Source: a virus. From it: a stretch of 31,310 nt of DNA. The stretch is from the IMG/VR virus record IMGVR_UViG_3300027791_003652, positions 1 through 31,310 of that record. One strand, given 5' to 3'. The stretch's first letter is position 1, and the number at the start of each line of letters is the position of its first letter. Position numbers and translations under genes: made by a program. Of this stretch, positions 22,232 through 29,985 are shown in pieces. The notes below the pieces were generated by a model that saw only the letters and a program-made list of their open reading frames with translations, did no database searches and was not told where the DNA came from.

Positions 22232-23104
22232 TTATTGATTTGCTTTATCAAGAATTTCTTTTATTTTATCTATTACCTTAGTAATAACATAATTTGTATC
22301 TTTTATTTCAGATACTTCATCATAAATTTCTTGAAGTTCATTAAATGTCATTGTTTTAATTAAAGATAAGGCAGCATCTAAGGTATTATCACTAAAACTA
22401 TTAATGTCATCTTTAATACTACTAAATTCACCAGGTAATGGTAAGAGTAGCGGTGGATATGTATCAATTACATCAATTAAATTTTTACAATCACTTAAAT
22501 CTATTTCAGTGATTGTGTCGTTAAACATTTCTATAATAGAATTAATATCTTCAATATCTTCTTCATCATCAGCCTCATTTTTTATTTCATTTAGTTCGTT
22601 AACATTTTCATCAATTTTAACTTTTATTGTTTTTCTCCATACATTTTGTATATTATCAACATTAGAAATAGTATTTGCTTTTATTTCATAGTCTCTTACA
22701 GTAAATTCAAATTTTTTACATATATTAAATATATTTTTTTCAGAATTAACTAAATAAACTTCGTTTTTTAAATAATAATCTTCTAATTCATCTTTAGATA
22801 TGTATTCTAAACTACAATCATTTAAATCTGAATTTATAGTATCAATATAGCCTAAATTAATTTCTATATTATTATTATCGATACCATGGACTGTTATTTC
22901 TTCAATTTCACTAAAATATATATTTTCTATTTTTTTTGATAAAAGATTATATACTTTTATTTTATCAATTTTATCTGAGTTTTTTAATGTTATTTTACAA
23001 ACATCTTTTAAAGTAGTATACGGTTTACTAATTTCTTTAATTTTTAAAAAACATATATAATTAGACAGTTGTTCTATGGTATAATTTTTAGTGTCGTTAT
23101 CCAT
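22232..23104 (-). CDS. Hypothetical acidic protein, 290 aa
   Basis: Not recognised. Strongly acidic, rich in Asp, Glu, Ile and Asn, with a very acidic stretch near residues 172-187 (E-A-D-D-E-E-D-I-E-D), and otherwise a mix of beta (first 120 residues) and helical (last 80) sequence. No signal peptide or membrane segment. A TAAATA box 5 nt upstream of its ATG, fused to the previous stop codon, marks it as a late gene, and it lies next to virion-type proteins, so an assembly or structural role is likely. The glycan cassette starts 12 bp downstream of its stop. Confidence 0.65.
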   Translation of the reverse strand: MDNDTKNYTIEQLSNYICFLKIKEISKPYTTLKDVCKITLKNSDKIDKIKVYNLLSKKIENIYFSEIEEITVHGIDNNNIEINLGYIDTINSDLNDCSLEYISKDELEDYYLKNEVYLVNSEKNIFNICKKFEFTVRDYEIKANTISNVDNIQNVWRKTIKVKIDENVNELNEIKNEADDEEDIEDINSIIEMFNDTITEIDLSDCKNLIDVIDTYPPLLLPLPGEFSSIKDDINSFSDNTLDAALSLIKTMTFNELQEIYDEVSEIKDTNYVITKVIDKIKEILDKANQ

Positions 23105-23109
23105 TTACT

Positions 23110-23115
23110 TATTTA
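23110..23115 (-). promoter_or_regulatory. Late box fused to stop codon
   Basis: TAAATA whose first three bases are the TAA stop of the 23113-23823 gene, followed by AGTAA and the ATG of the 22232-23104 gene at 23104 (N5). Confidence 0.65.
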
Positions 23116-23823
23116 TGGGTAAGACATTGAAGTTCCATATGGTCTACCACTAGGGTCTTGTAAACCTTGTAACAAATATAATGGAATAGATGTTTTACCT
23201 TTACCAGCACCATCGGTATATGTAAAACTAATAGGTGAATCGCTAGAACCAAATGAACCTATACCTGTTGTATTTTGACCTCTTACCTCCCCGGCCCCTT
23301 CATATGCAACTGTAACTTTAAATGATGCACTTGGTTGAGCTACCGTTTCATCGGTATCGAAAGATGAAACTACCATATTATATTGAGTACCAGCTGGTAA
23401 ACCGGTGAACGATACTGCCTGACCGTGTAAAGCAATCTTTTGTTGGTTATTCATAGCAAAATAATATTTGTATTTTTCACCAAAGATACCTTGTATATTG
23501 ACTTTTGCATCATTATTAGTACCATACGTAGAAGATGATTCATTAACTGTAGTGACTACTACCCCTAGAATAGTTGTGTCGTGGAAATCACTTAAATTAA
23601 CTTGTTGACCAGAACTCTTTGCATTACTAAAATTGCCTGATGTACCTACATACGTTCTAAACCAGTTTCTTAAAGAATTTACACTACTGTTAACCTGAGT
23701 TCGGCTTGTACTAGTTTTTATATTTTTAAGTAAATTTATACTTCTATTAGCACCTGTATTTCCAGGGCTTAATTCTCCTGATTTAGGTATTCCTTTTGGT
23801 GCCGAACTGTCATCTACTGCCAT
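23113..23823 (-). CDS. Putative virion protein with FN3-like segment
   Basis: Probable structural protein of unknown place in the virion. The N-terminus (first 45 residues) is Ser/Gly/Asn-rich and probably flexible. Residues about 85-180 alternate hydrophobic and polar residues with a G-L-P-A-G-T-Q-Y-N-M-V-V-S-S-F-D turn-strand pattern like fibronectin type III or other Ig-like folds of phage surface and tail proteins. The tail is Gly/Ser/Pro-rich. Codon use is less extremely AT-rich than in the cassette. TAAATA lies 5 nt upstream of the ATG. The FN3-like label is from the strand pattern only. Confidence 0.6.
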   Translation of the reverse strand: MAVDDSSAPKGIPKSGELSPGNTGANRSINLLKNIKTSTSRTQVNSSVNSLRNWFRTYVGTSGNFSNAKSSGQQVNLSDFHDTTILGVVVTTVNESSSTYGTNNDAKVNIQGIFGEKYKYYFAMNNQQKIALHGQAVSFTGLPAGTQYNMVVSSFDTDETVAQPSASFKVTVAYEGAGEVRGQNTTGIGSFGSSDSPISFTYTDGAGKGKTSIPLYLLQGLQDPSGRPYGTSMSYP

Positions 23824-23828
23824 ACTAT

Positions 23829-23834
23829 TATTTA
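23829..23834 (-). promoter_or_regulatory. T4-type late box, N5-ATG
   Basis: TAAATA, then ATAGT and the ATG of the FN3-like gene at 23823. It lies 1 nt from the TAA stop of the upstream gene at 23836-23838. Confidence 0.6.
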
Positions 23835-23835
23835 A

Positions 23836-24111
23836 TTATTTACCCTGTTTATTCCATGATACCCGTTTAGAGCTTTTCTTTTTATACATTTTACCTTTTA
23901 TTTTATTGCAAGCTGCTTTTGTAGGTCTACATGCAGGGTAACTTCCGCCTGATTTTTTAGATTTTCTACCACAAGGTCCTCCAGTCTTGCAATTTATCCA
24001 ACCACTAAATTTTTTACCTGTTTTTGGATCTTTACCACCACGTTTGAACCATTGATGAAGGTTATCACTAGCTTCATTTACATAAAACTCATATAGTTCA
24101 TCAAAATTCAT
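23836..24111 (-). CDS. Small basic Cys-rich phage protein (DUF5872-like), 91 aa
   Basis: Basic Cys/Lys/Gly-rich protein of a type common in marine T4-like phages. The core is L-H-Q-W-F-K-R-G-G-K (18-27), then G-W-I-N-C-K-T-G-G-P-C-G-R-K and Y-P-A-C-R-P-T-K-A-A-C, a pattern I associate with DUF5872-like proteins; the four Cys could bind a metal. The N-terminus M-N-F-D-E-L-Y-E-F-Y-V-N-E-A resembles a capsid-targeting peptide with cleavage after V-N-E (residue 13). Its ATG overlaps the stop of the 53-residue gene upstream (TAATG). Probably packaged in the head or bound to DNA. Confidence 0.7.
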   Translation of the reverse strand: MNFDELYEFYVNEASDNLHQWFKRGGKDPKTGKKFSGWINCKTGGPCGRKSKKSGGSYPACRPTKAACNKIKGKMYKKKSSKRVSWNKQGK

Positions 24112-24272
24112 TATTTACCAGCTTTACGCATCTTATTAGAATGCAATTTATCACCTGATTTTTTGGCGGCCTTGTAAGCCTTTGAACCTTTCTTAGCTGA
24201 TTTGCGTCCAGATTTTCTTTTCTTATTAATGTTAGCCCAAAGACTTTCTAATATTGTATCAAATTTATTCAT
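24111..24272 (-). CDS. Small very basic protein, 53 aa
   Basis: A short open frame, easy to miss, that fits exactly between its neighbours: its ATG (24272) overlaps the stop of the 182-residue gene (ATGA) and its TAA overlaps the next ATG (TAATG). The product begins M-N-K-F-D-T-I-L-E-S-L-W-A-N-I and continues as a Lys/Arg/Ser/Gly-rich tail ending N-K-M-R-K-A-G-K. The L-W-A-N-I-N-K-K-R-K segment and M-R-K end resemble small basic proteins of T4-like cyanophages. I-L-E at residues 7-9 is a possible prohead-protease site. A DNA-binding packaged peptide is the likeliest role. Confidence 0.75.
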   Translation of the reverse strand: MNKFDTILESLWANINKKRKSGRKSAKKGSKAYKAAKKSGDKLHSNKMRKAGK

Positions 24273-24817
24273 TTCTTTTTCCATATTTTACCTTTTCTAC
24301 ACCTTACAATAGCTCCTGATTTATAGGCTGAAGTCTTTTTACCATATGCACTATCAGCTTTTCTCTTGCATCTATCTTCGGCATCTTCAGTGGAGGTTAA
24401 ACTATCAATATAAAAGTCACCCTTATGATAGAGATTACCATCTTTACGGTAATGTAAATTAGTATTAATTCTTAATCCATTATCGAGAGTAATTACATCA
24501 TACTGTTTGTTGTGGTCGACAACTTTACCCTTTGATGTAAAACTAGTTATACCACCACCTGATGTGTCTTTAGTTGCATATACTATATTTTTTCCAATAT
24601 AATCTCCATCATTTTCTTCACTTTCCGAGCTTAATGGTGATTTTTTAAGGTGATCGTAAATAGCAGCTACCTTTTGAGCTTTTTCAAGCTTTTTATTAAG
24701 CATATCGACATATGCAGTACCACCGTATTCTTTAACCCTTTGAGGGTCTGGATTTGAAATTAAAGCTTTTAAACTTTCAATTTCTGTTTGTTCAAAAAAT
24801 ATTTTAAATGTTTTCAT
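24269..24817 (-). CDS. Basic-tailed phage protein with capsid-targeting-like N-terminus, 182 aa
   Basis: The N-terminus M-K-T-F-K-I-F-F-E-Q closely resembles the capsid-targeting peptide of T4 internal proteins (M-K-T-Y-Q-E-F-I-A-E). Residues about 70-135 form a beta-rich segment (G-K-N-I-V-Y-A, G-K-V-V-D-H-N-K-Q-Y-D-V-I-T-L-D-N-G-L) like a small barrel. The C-terminal 35 residues, D-R-C-K-R-K-A...T-S-A-Y-K-S-G-A-I-V-R-C-R-K-G-K-I-W, match a short Cys/Arg/Lys domain seen in many T4-like marine phage proteins. The gene is in a tight run of basic-protein genes: 6 bp after one stop, with a 4-bp overlap to the next. Probably an internal head protein. Confidence 0.7.
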   Translation of the reverse strand: MKTFKIFFEQTEIESLKALISNPDPQRVKEYGGTAYVDMLNKKLEKAQKVAAIYDHLKKSPLSSESEENDGDYIGKNIVYATKDTSGGGITSFTSKGKVVDHNKQYDVITLDNGLRINTNLHYRKDGNLYHKGDFYIDSLTSTEDAEDRCKRKADSAYGKKTSAYKSGAIVRCRKGKIWKKK

Positions 24818-24823
24818 AATAAA

Positions 24824-25135
24824 TTACCATTTTTTGCATGACCAGTAGCCTGCAGTTGTTCTATCCTTCTTCTGATCACATTTATGACGTGCTCTAAAAG
24901 ATTTACGAGCTCCTGGGTTAGATTTACGTATTCTCATTGTTTTTCTTTTTGCAGAAGTACCACCATGACCAAAATTAACCTTCTTAACGTTACCGGTCTT
25001 AGGGTTTTTTACATACACCTTAAACTTCTTAACATCACCTCTTGTAGGTTTATTAAGAGTTACTTTTCTACCTTTATATTCTGCGTCTTCATCGAATGCT
25101 TCCATAAGAGAAGAGTATAGTTTATCGAATGTCAT
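24824..25135 (-). CDS. Conserved small basic phage protein, 103 aa
   Basis: Conserved phage protein of unknown function. G-R-K-V-T-L-N-K-P-T-R (22-32), K-V-Y-V-K-N-P-K-T-G and the C-terminal S-F-R-A-R-H-K-C...G-Y-W-S-C-K-K-W segment are familiar from T4-like marine phages. It is strongly basic. The N-terminus M-T-F-D-K-L-Y-S-S-L-M-E-A carries L-M-E at residues 10-12, a good T4 prohead-protease-type site. A TAAATA box lies 5 nt upstream of the ATG, in the bidirectional promoter region. It is the first gene of the basic-protein run. Probably a head-internal, DNA-associated protein. Confidence 0.78.
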   Translation of the reverse strand: MTFDKLYSSLMEAFDEDAEYKGRKVTLNKPTRGDVKKFKVYVKNPKTGNVKKVNFGHGGTSAKRKTMRIRKSNPGARKSFRARHKCDQKKDRTTAGYWSCKKW

Positions 25136-25140
25136 TTAAT

Positions 25141-25153
25141 TATTTATTAAATA
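25141..25153. promoter_or_regulatory. Overlapping divergent late boxes
   Basis: In the 23-bp gap 25136-25158, a minus-strand TAAATA (25141-25146) and a plus-strand TAAATA (25148-25153) lie back to back. Each is 5 nt from a start codon: the ATG at 25135 on the minus strand and the ATG at 25159 on the plus strand. This supports the start of the plus-strand gene at 25159. Confidence 0.65.
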
Positions 25154-25158
25154 ATAAT

Positions 25159-25704
25159 ATGGACAATGAATCTAATTTAATTTTTGAGCAATATAAATCA
25201 TTAAATGAAATGAGCGGCCTCAATCGTGCGATGGGTAAAATGGTAAATGTACCTGGACCAGGTTCGCAAAATACTGCTTCTAAAGTAGTGGTAATGAAAA
25301 TTGGTGATAAAGAAGGTTTAGCAGATTGTGAAGATGCTGAAAAAGAAGAAGAAACAGTTTTTATTCAAGCTGGTGATCAAGATGAGTGTCAAAGTGATTG
25401 CGATTGTAACGACTGCAATAATGATTATGATGGTGAATTAGATATGGCAAGATCTGAATTACTTAAAGCTGCAGAATATGCAACTAAATTATTTAACCAT
25501 CTTGAAAATTTAGATAATTTAGAAGGTTGGACAGCTTCCAAAATAACTAAAGCTGCTGATTATCTATCATCAGTTTACCATGCATTAGAGTATGATAATT
25601 TAGATGCAGATGTAGAAGATGAACAAGATTCTGAAGATGATGATTTAGAACTAGACGTCGATGATATGACTAAAACTGCTAAAGAAACTGGTTTTGGTGG
25701 CTAA
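25159..25704 (+). CDS. Conserved acidic marine-phage protein
   Basis: Acidic protein conserved among T4-like marine phages (my recollection of the family), of unknown function. A Cys/Asp-rich middle (D-E-C-Q-S-D-C-D-C-N-D-C-N-N, about residues 74-87) could bind metal. A helical domain follows, A-R-S-E-L-L-K-A-A-E-Y-A...L-E-G-W-T-A-S-K-I-T-K-A-A-D-Y-L-S-S-V-Y-H, the recognisable conserved part, then an acidic D/E-rich tail. The start is the ATG at 25159, with TAAATA at the N5 distance; the open frame from 25129 would overlap the divergent gene. I-F-E (8-10) and L-N-E (15-17) could be prohead-protease sites. Possibly a scaffold/core or head-internal protein. It converges on the 665-residue gene with a 4-bp overlap. 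Confidence 0.72.
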   Translation: MDNESNLIFEQYKSLNEMSGLNRAMGKMVNVPGPGSQNTASKVVVMKIGDKEGLADCEDAEKEEETVFIQAGDQDECQSDCDCNDCNNDYDGELDMARSELLKAAEYATKLFNHLENLDNLEGWTASKITKAADYLSSVYHALEYDNLDADVEDEQDSEDDDLELDVDDMTKTAKETGFGG

Positions 25705-25712
25705 ACCAGTTT
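25685..25712. terminator. Hairpin over the convergent stop codons
   Basis: A perfect 10-bp inverted repeat, AAACTGGTTT (25685-25694) and AAACCAGTTT (25703-25712), with an 8-nt loop holds both stop codons of the two converging genes (25701-25704). The U tracts after it are weak on both strands (TTTCTTT on the minus side), so it may be a weak two-way terminator or an mRNA 3'-end protector. Confidence 0.55.
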
Positions 25713-27698
25713 ATTATCGAATATACGTTTAACTTCCTCATCCATTGAACCGTAGAGATCTTGAATAAGATCTCTTCTTTCCTTTTCATCTAAACCTTTG
25801 TATAATTCTCTTATTTGGGATGCACTTCTAATATCTTTACCGAGAATACTAAAATCCATAGTAGGTAATGTTGCTATATAACCATGTTTATTACCACTAG
25901 TTAATTTTTTAGATTTATCATATGGTTGGAAATAACTAGGCTTACCATCTTTCTTTAAACCAAAAGCAAATCTAGGTCTATCTCCTTGCATATCTTTTTC
26001 AGATACAGCAAATATAAGTTTAGTTTTTTCTAAATCATAATTATCAATAATTTCTTTTGCTAAATAAGGATTTTTTGTCATTTCAACAAAACTCGGATCA
26101 ATACCAGCACTTTGTATCATCATTCTCTTTTCTTCAAATTCAAAAGGTGAATTAGTGTCATTAGTTTTACCAGATGTAGAAATAAATACATCAGCTGTAG
26201 GAAATTCTTGTTTTAATTTATTATATACTGATGCATGACCTTTATGGAACGGGTGAAATCTACCTGGGTAAATTACTACCGTTTTTGTTAAATCTTCTGC
26301 ATCTTCAAATTCATTTAACATTTCATACATCTCATTAAAAGCTCCAATTTTTTTACCCCCTGTTGGGTTAGATTGTAATCTTGTACCTTCTCCTCTATTA
26401 AATACCGGGGGATTAGTAATATATGATTCTTGGTTTTCTGGTGATGTGGGTTTACCAGTACCAAAATTGGCCCGACTAAATTCTTCTCTATCAACTAATT
26501 TAGTAATTTCTGCACCTGCTGCAGTAACTTTAGATAGTGCAAAACCTTCAGGGGCAGTAGTTTGCCAATTATTAGGACTTTCTTCAAGATATGTACCTAA
26601 TAGATCATTTTTAGTTATTTCATTAAAAATTTTAATAAGGTTATTTTTTAAATTAGCTATGATTTTAGTAATTTCAAAAGCATTTTTTATTGAAGGTTTA
26701 AGCTTTTGTAAGGTTTTTAAAGTTACTTTCATTTGCTCAGTCTTTTTAGCTTTACCTTTTTCACTCTTTAGCTTTTCTAATTCTTTTGTAAAACGATTCG
26801 AAATATAACCGACATATTCTTCTGTAGACATCGCTGTATCTTGCAAAAATCTTCCAGATCTGATTTCAGAGTTAATATAAGATTTTAAAGTACTAGTATA
26901 ATCATCTAATGCACTAAAATCGACTTTATCAGCCAACTTAAGTAATTGTTTCTTTTTTGTTTTAACATCCTTTAAAAGTAATTTACTAAAAGATGATTTA
27001 TTGTTTTTAGGTTTATTTGCCAATACATTAAAAACAAACACTGTATTAGATGGGGTAAATTCATCTGTTGAAGAAGTATATTTTTTAACTTTTAATATAC
27101 CGTTTTGAACCATATACTCAATATGAACTGCAACTCCTATCTTGGATCTAGCTATTTGATCACCATAGGGGCTATTTTCTGTAACAGCATACTTAATAGT
27201 ATTTGGAGTAAAAGTTAAAAATTTATTTTCATTTTTTACACCATCAATAGTTTCAGGGGTTTCAAATATTTTCATTTGAGGGTCAAACATATAATCCATT
27301 TGATAAATCCCTTTAAGATTTAAAGATGGTAAATAACGTAAAGCTAATTTTAATTTATCTGCTAACCCACCGGTACCATGATTTGTGGTAATATCTTCCT
27401 CTGTATAATTAATTTTAGGATTTTTAGCAAAAGCTGATTTACTTGCTACAAAAAATTTATTATTAGTATCTATACCTGCAACGATAGCAGGTGCTCCATC
27501 AAACTTAGTAGATATTTTATAATCAGATTCGTCTACAAAATATGATATAGAAGATTCTATTTGGTTAATAGCTTCTATAACACCTTGCTTACCTTTATTA
27601 AGTATATTTTCTTCTAAATGATCAATATGCTTTACTGCTCCATCTATTGCATCAAAGAATTCTAACAGTACTGTATGGTGCTGTTTAAAGTTCATCAT
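25701..27698 (-). CDS. DUF6267-like plus NMN adenylyltransferase-like fusion, 665 aa
   Basis: Two-part protein. The N-terminal part (about 1-230) has S-T-K65-F-D67-G68-A-P-A-I-V-A-G, S-K-S-A-F-A-K-N-P and a V-H-I-E-Y-M-V segment: the phage DUF6267-like domain, whose K-x-D-G motif is like that of DNA/RNA ligase-type nucleotidyltransferases. The C-terminal part (about 474-665) is a cytidylyltransferase/NMN-adenylyltransferase-like domain with Y-P-G-R-F-H-P-F-H-K-G-H (477-488) and S-A-S-Q-I-R (about 625-630, in place of I-S-S-T-x-I-R). It may act on NAD or another nucleotide. The middle is helical and basic. The N-terminus has V-L-L-E-F, with L-L-E at 11-13, a possible head-protease site. It starts in an ATGA overlap with the upstream gene. 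NAD-related enzymes are known in T4-like phages; the reaction here is inferred. Confidence 0.8.
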   Translation of the reverse strand: MMNFKQHHTVLLEFFDAIDGAVKHIDHLEENILNKGKQGVIEAINQIESSISYFVDESDYKISTKFDGAPAIVAGIDTNNKFFVASKSAFAKNPKINYTEEDITTNHGTGGLADKLKLALRYLPSLNLKGIYQMDYMFDPQMKIFETPETIDGVKNENKFLTFTPNTIKYAVTENSPYGDQIARSKIGVAVHIEYMVQNGILKVKKYTSSTDEFTPSNTVFVFNVLANKPKNNKSSFSKLLLKDVKTKKKQLLKLADKVDFSALDDYTSTLKSYINSEIRSGRFLQDTAMSTEEYVGYISNRFTKELEKLKSEKGKAKKTEQMKVTLKTLQKLKPSIKNAFEITKIIANLKNNLIKIFNEITKNDLLGTYLEESPNNWQTTAPEGFALSKVTAAGAEITKLVDREEFSRANFGTGKPTSPENQESYITNPPVFNRGEGTRLQSNPTGGKKIGAFNEMYEMLNEFEDAEDLTKTVVIYPGRFHPFHKGHASVYNKLKQEFPTADVFISTSGKTNDTNSPFEFEEKRMMIQSAGIDPSFVEMTKNPYLAKEIIDNYDLEKTKLIFAVSEKDMQGDRPRFAFGLKKDGKPSYFQPYDKSKKLTSGNKHGYIATLPTMDFSILGKDIRSASQIRELYKGLDEKERRDLIQDLYGSMDEEVKRIFDNKLV

Positions 27699-28777
27699 GA
27701 TAATTTTAAATCCTTTTTAAATTTTGCATTTACATTACTTCCTGGATAACCTATATAAACACCATCTCCATCAAAATCAAAAGCTATAAAGTTGTTTTTG
27801 ATAGCATTTACAATATTAGAATAACTATTAACATTTAAATAACGTGCTTTGTCAAATGTACCATCCCCAGCAACGCTTCCTGCCTTCCTAGTAAAACCTT
27901 TTTGATAGACATATAATACTATATCAAAACCTTCATTACCATATTCATTTAACATTATACCAGCAAAATGCTGCATTCGTTTAACTGGGTCTGTAATATT
28001 TTGATCAATAAACTGTTGTAAAATAGAACTATTATTAAAAGCTCTTTTCATTACATCGCCGGTGAACTTAGCCTGTTGTAAATCTTCAATAGATAAATCA
28101 GGTTTAGCAGCAAACCCTTTAAGTTTATTGAGATCATTTTTAAAGCCTCCACCTCTAGCACTAATAATTCTACCTTTACCTACCTTTAATTCAACGTTTA
28201 AACCGCTAGGCGTCTTTAAATCACCAACATCTCCTTTAAAACATTCAGTAAATAAGCTCAATAACAACTCACCATCACCAACACTAACATTACCTTCAGA
28301 AAAACTTTTTACAAATAATGAATTATAAAATTGTTCTAACTTTTCTGGGGTTTCGTTAGCTAATATTTTTCTTAAGACCGGAAACACAGCTTCATGTAAA
28401 CTAAACTCGCCTTGAACCCCGTTTATTTTACCGGTAATACTATTTAATTTTTGCTTGATTTGGGATAACATCTCTATTTCACCATAATTAACATCAAAAT
28501 CTGCAAAATAATTCTTAATATAGCGAGTTTGGTCTTCAAAACCAGATTGTCTAACAAGGTCTTCGATAGATTTATCGCCTTCCTTTTTAACTATATTAAC
28601 TATCTTTCTGTAGTCTTTATCATCTACAGCACCTACAAATTCATAATTATTATCTTGATCACCTCTAAACAAGTTTGTATTTTCATAAAACAAATTTATC
28701 TTTTGACGAGGCAGTTTTTCTACTTTTTTATTAGCAGATTCATTTAAGTATACTTGATCTAATGGTTTCCAGCTCAT
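27695..28777 (-). CDS. PD-(D/E)XK-like putative nuclease, 360 aa
   Basis: Unknown protein with a segment like a PD-(D/E)XK nuclease core: V-G-D-G-E170-L-L-L-S-L-F, then G-D-V-G-D186-L-K-T-P-S-G-L-N-V-E196-L-K198-V-G-K-G-R, giving the pattern E...D-x9-E-x-K that binds metal in such enzymes. The C-terminal part is mixed alpha/beta. The N-terminus M-S-W-K-P-L-D-Q-V-Y-L-N-E-S has L-N-E at 11-13, again a possible head-protease site, so it may be injected with the DNA. It overlaps both neighbours by 4 bp (ATGA). Nuclease activity is inferred from one motif; no other domain is recognised. Confidence 0.6.
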   Translation of the reverse strand: MSWKPLDQVYLNESANKKVEKLPRQKINLFYENTNLFRGDQDNNYEFVGAVDDKDYRKIVNIVKKEGDKSIEDLVRQSGFEDQTRYIKNYFADFDVNYGEIEMLSQIKQKLNSITGKINGVQGEFSLHEAVFPVLRKILANETPEKLEQFYNSLFVKSFSEGNVSVGDGELLLSLFTECFKGDVGDLKTPSGLNVELKVGKGRIISARGGGFKNDLNKLKGFAAKPDLSIEDLQQAKFTGDVMKRAFNNSSILQQFIDQNITDPVKRMQHFAGIMLNEYGNEGFDIVLYVYQKGFTRKAGSVAGDGTFDKARYLNVNSYSNIVNAIKNNFIAFDFDGDGVYIGYPGSNVNAKFKKDLKLS

Positions 28778-29082
28778 GTTGCAACGTCAATATCTCGTGA
28801 ATATTTTTTCATTATATTAATTAATTGTTCTAAAGAAGATTTTGCATTTATTTCATTAATATCTGATAATTCACTTAGTGTATCAACATCGCTTGAATCT
28901 ATTTTGGTAACTAAAGCTTTTTTAATTAATCTTATAAGTAAGACTTCACCTTCAGGGGATAATTGTTGAACTTCTGGTTCAGGTTCTGCTACTGGATCCG
29001 CTTCAGGTTCATCAACCGGGACTTCCATTTCTATATCATCTTGTTCTAAGATATTGTTGTATGCTTTTATAAATTTTTTCAT
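28774..29082 (-). CDS. Small acidic phage protein, 102 aa
   Basis: Acidic, proline/glutamate-rich protein (residues 18-42: D-E-P-E-A-D-P-V-A-E-P-E-P-E) followed by a helical C-terminus. The N-terminus M-K-K-F-I-K-A-Y-N-N-I-L-E-Q carries I-L-E at 11-13 like the T4 capsid-targeting peptides. No known family. TAAATA lies 6 nt upstream of the ATG. It precedes the PD-(D/E)XK-like gene with an ATGA overlap. Possibly a scaffold/core or head-internal protein. Confidence 0.65.
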   Translation of the reverse strand: MKKFIKAYNNILEQDDIEMEVPVDEPEADPVAEPEPEVQQLSPEGEVLLIRLIKKALVTKIDSSDVDTLSELSDINEINAKSSLEQLINIMKKYSRDIDVAT

Positions 29083-29088
29083 TTTATA

Positions 29089-29094
29089 TATTTA
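29089..29094 (-). promoter_or_regulatory. T4-type late box, N6-ATG
   Basis: TAAATA (in CTTAAATA) on the minus strand, then TATAAA and the ATG at 29082. The only other gap nearby, 29083-29112, holds nothing else. Confidence 0.5.
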
Positions 29095-29112
29095 AGGTTA
29101 GTGCAATTCAGC

Positions 29113-29985
29113 TCAGCTTTTTTCTAATGCAGCATATTGTTTTTCAAGCTTTTTAGTTAGTGCATTATAAGCTGGTATTGCTTTTACATATACTTGATTA
29201 CGTTTCTTTATAGCTTTTTGTGCTTTTTTTGGGGCTCCTTGAAAATATCTAGCTAGAGGACCTAAATTAGGGTCATCTGCTTTAGCTGCTAAAGCTGCGA
29301 GACCTTTTTCTGCACTATCCAGATCAACTTGAGAGCTTTCTTGATCTTCAATTCTACTACCCCTCATAGAATTAATTTTATTATACATATCTTCGAGTTC
29401 TTTAAATTCATCACTTCCATCATTAACTAATTCACCTTGTTCAATAGGTCTATTATGGTAATCGTCAATTGATACATCTTCTTTCTTATAAAGAGCTCTT
29501 CTTGCTTCAGCATATTCACTATTATTTCTAAAAGCATTCATCTTTTGTCTTAATTCAGACTTTTTTTCAGGATCTTTTTCTGTCATCTGTTGACGAAATA
29601 AATCTCTACGTTCTTTTTCCCTTTCAAGATGCCCTCGATAATCATACTTGTTTTTAAACTCATCAGTTTCAGCTGCTCCTGAACGTAAGGTTGTGATATC
29701 CTGATTTACAAAATCACCAAACTTAGATAAAAATCTACTTAATAACACTTCAGGGGCATCTGGAGAGTTCTTATTACCCCCTATACCGTGCATGTTCATA
29801 GAATATAATCTTGCAAAACTTCCAGAATCTAAAATATCTTTTCTAGACTTGCCTACGAGACTTCTCAAAAAATCACCAAAAGATTTACCAGATTGCATTT
29901 GACTCATTATTTCATTATTTTCTTTAATAGTATTTCTATCTATCTTTCTCAAGGTACTATTAGCTAGCTGGTTAAACATGTCCAT
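29113..29985 (-). CDS. Hypothetical helical protein, 290 aa
   Basis: Not recognised. Strongly helical and charged, with likely coiled-coil stretches (H-L-E-R-E-K-E-R-R-D-L-F near residues 118-130; E-K-K-S-E-L-R-Q-K-M-N-A-F near 140-155) and a basic C-terminal region (P-K-K-A-Q-K-A-I-K-K-R-N). Its TAAATA box overlaps the stop codon of the upstream gene and is 5 nt from the ATG at 29985. The late box and the neighbouring virion-type genes favour a structural or assembly role. Confidence 0.65.
   Translation of the reverse strand: MDMFNQLANSTLRKIDRNTIKENNEIMSQMQSGKSFGDFLRSLVGKSRKDILDSGSFARLYSMNMHGIGGNKNSPDAPEVLLSRFLSKFGDFVNQDITTLRSGAAETDEFKNKYDYRGHLEREKERRDLFRQQMTEKDPEKKSELRQKMNAFRNNSEYAEARRALYKKEDVSIDDYHNRPIEQGELVNDGSDEFKELEDMYNKINSMRGSRIEDQESSQVDLDSAEKGLAALAAKADDPNLGPLARYFQGAPKKAQKAIKKRNQVYVKAIPAYNALTKKLEKQYAALEKS

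Noticed and set aside
25129-25158. Earlier start of the acidic plus-strand gene
   Set aside because: It overlaps the divergent gene start, and the late box is placed for the ATG at 25159.
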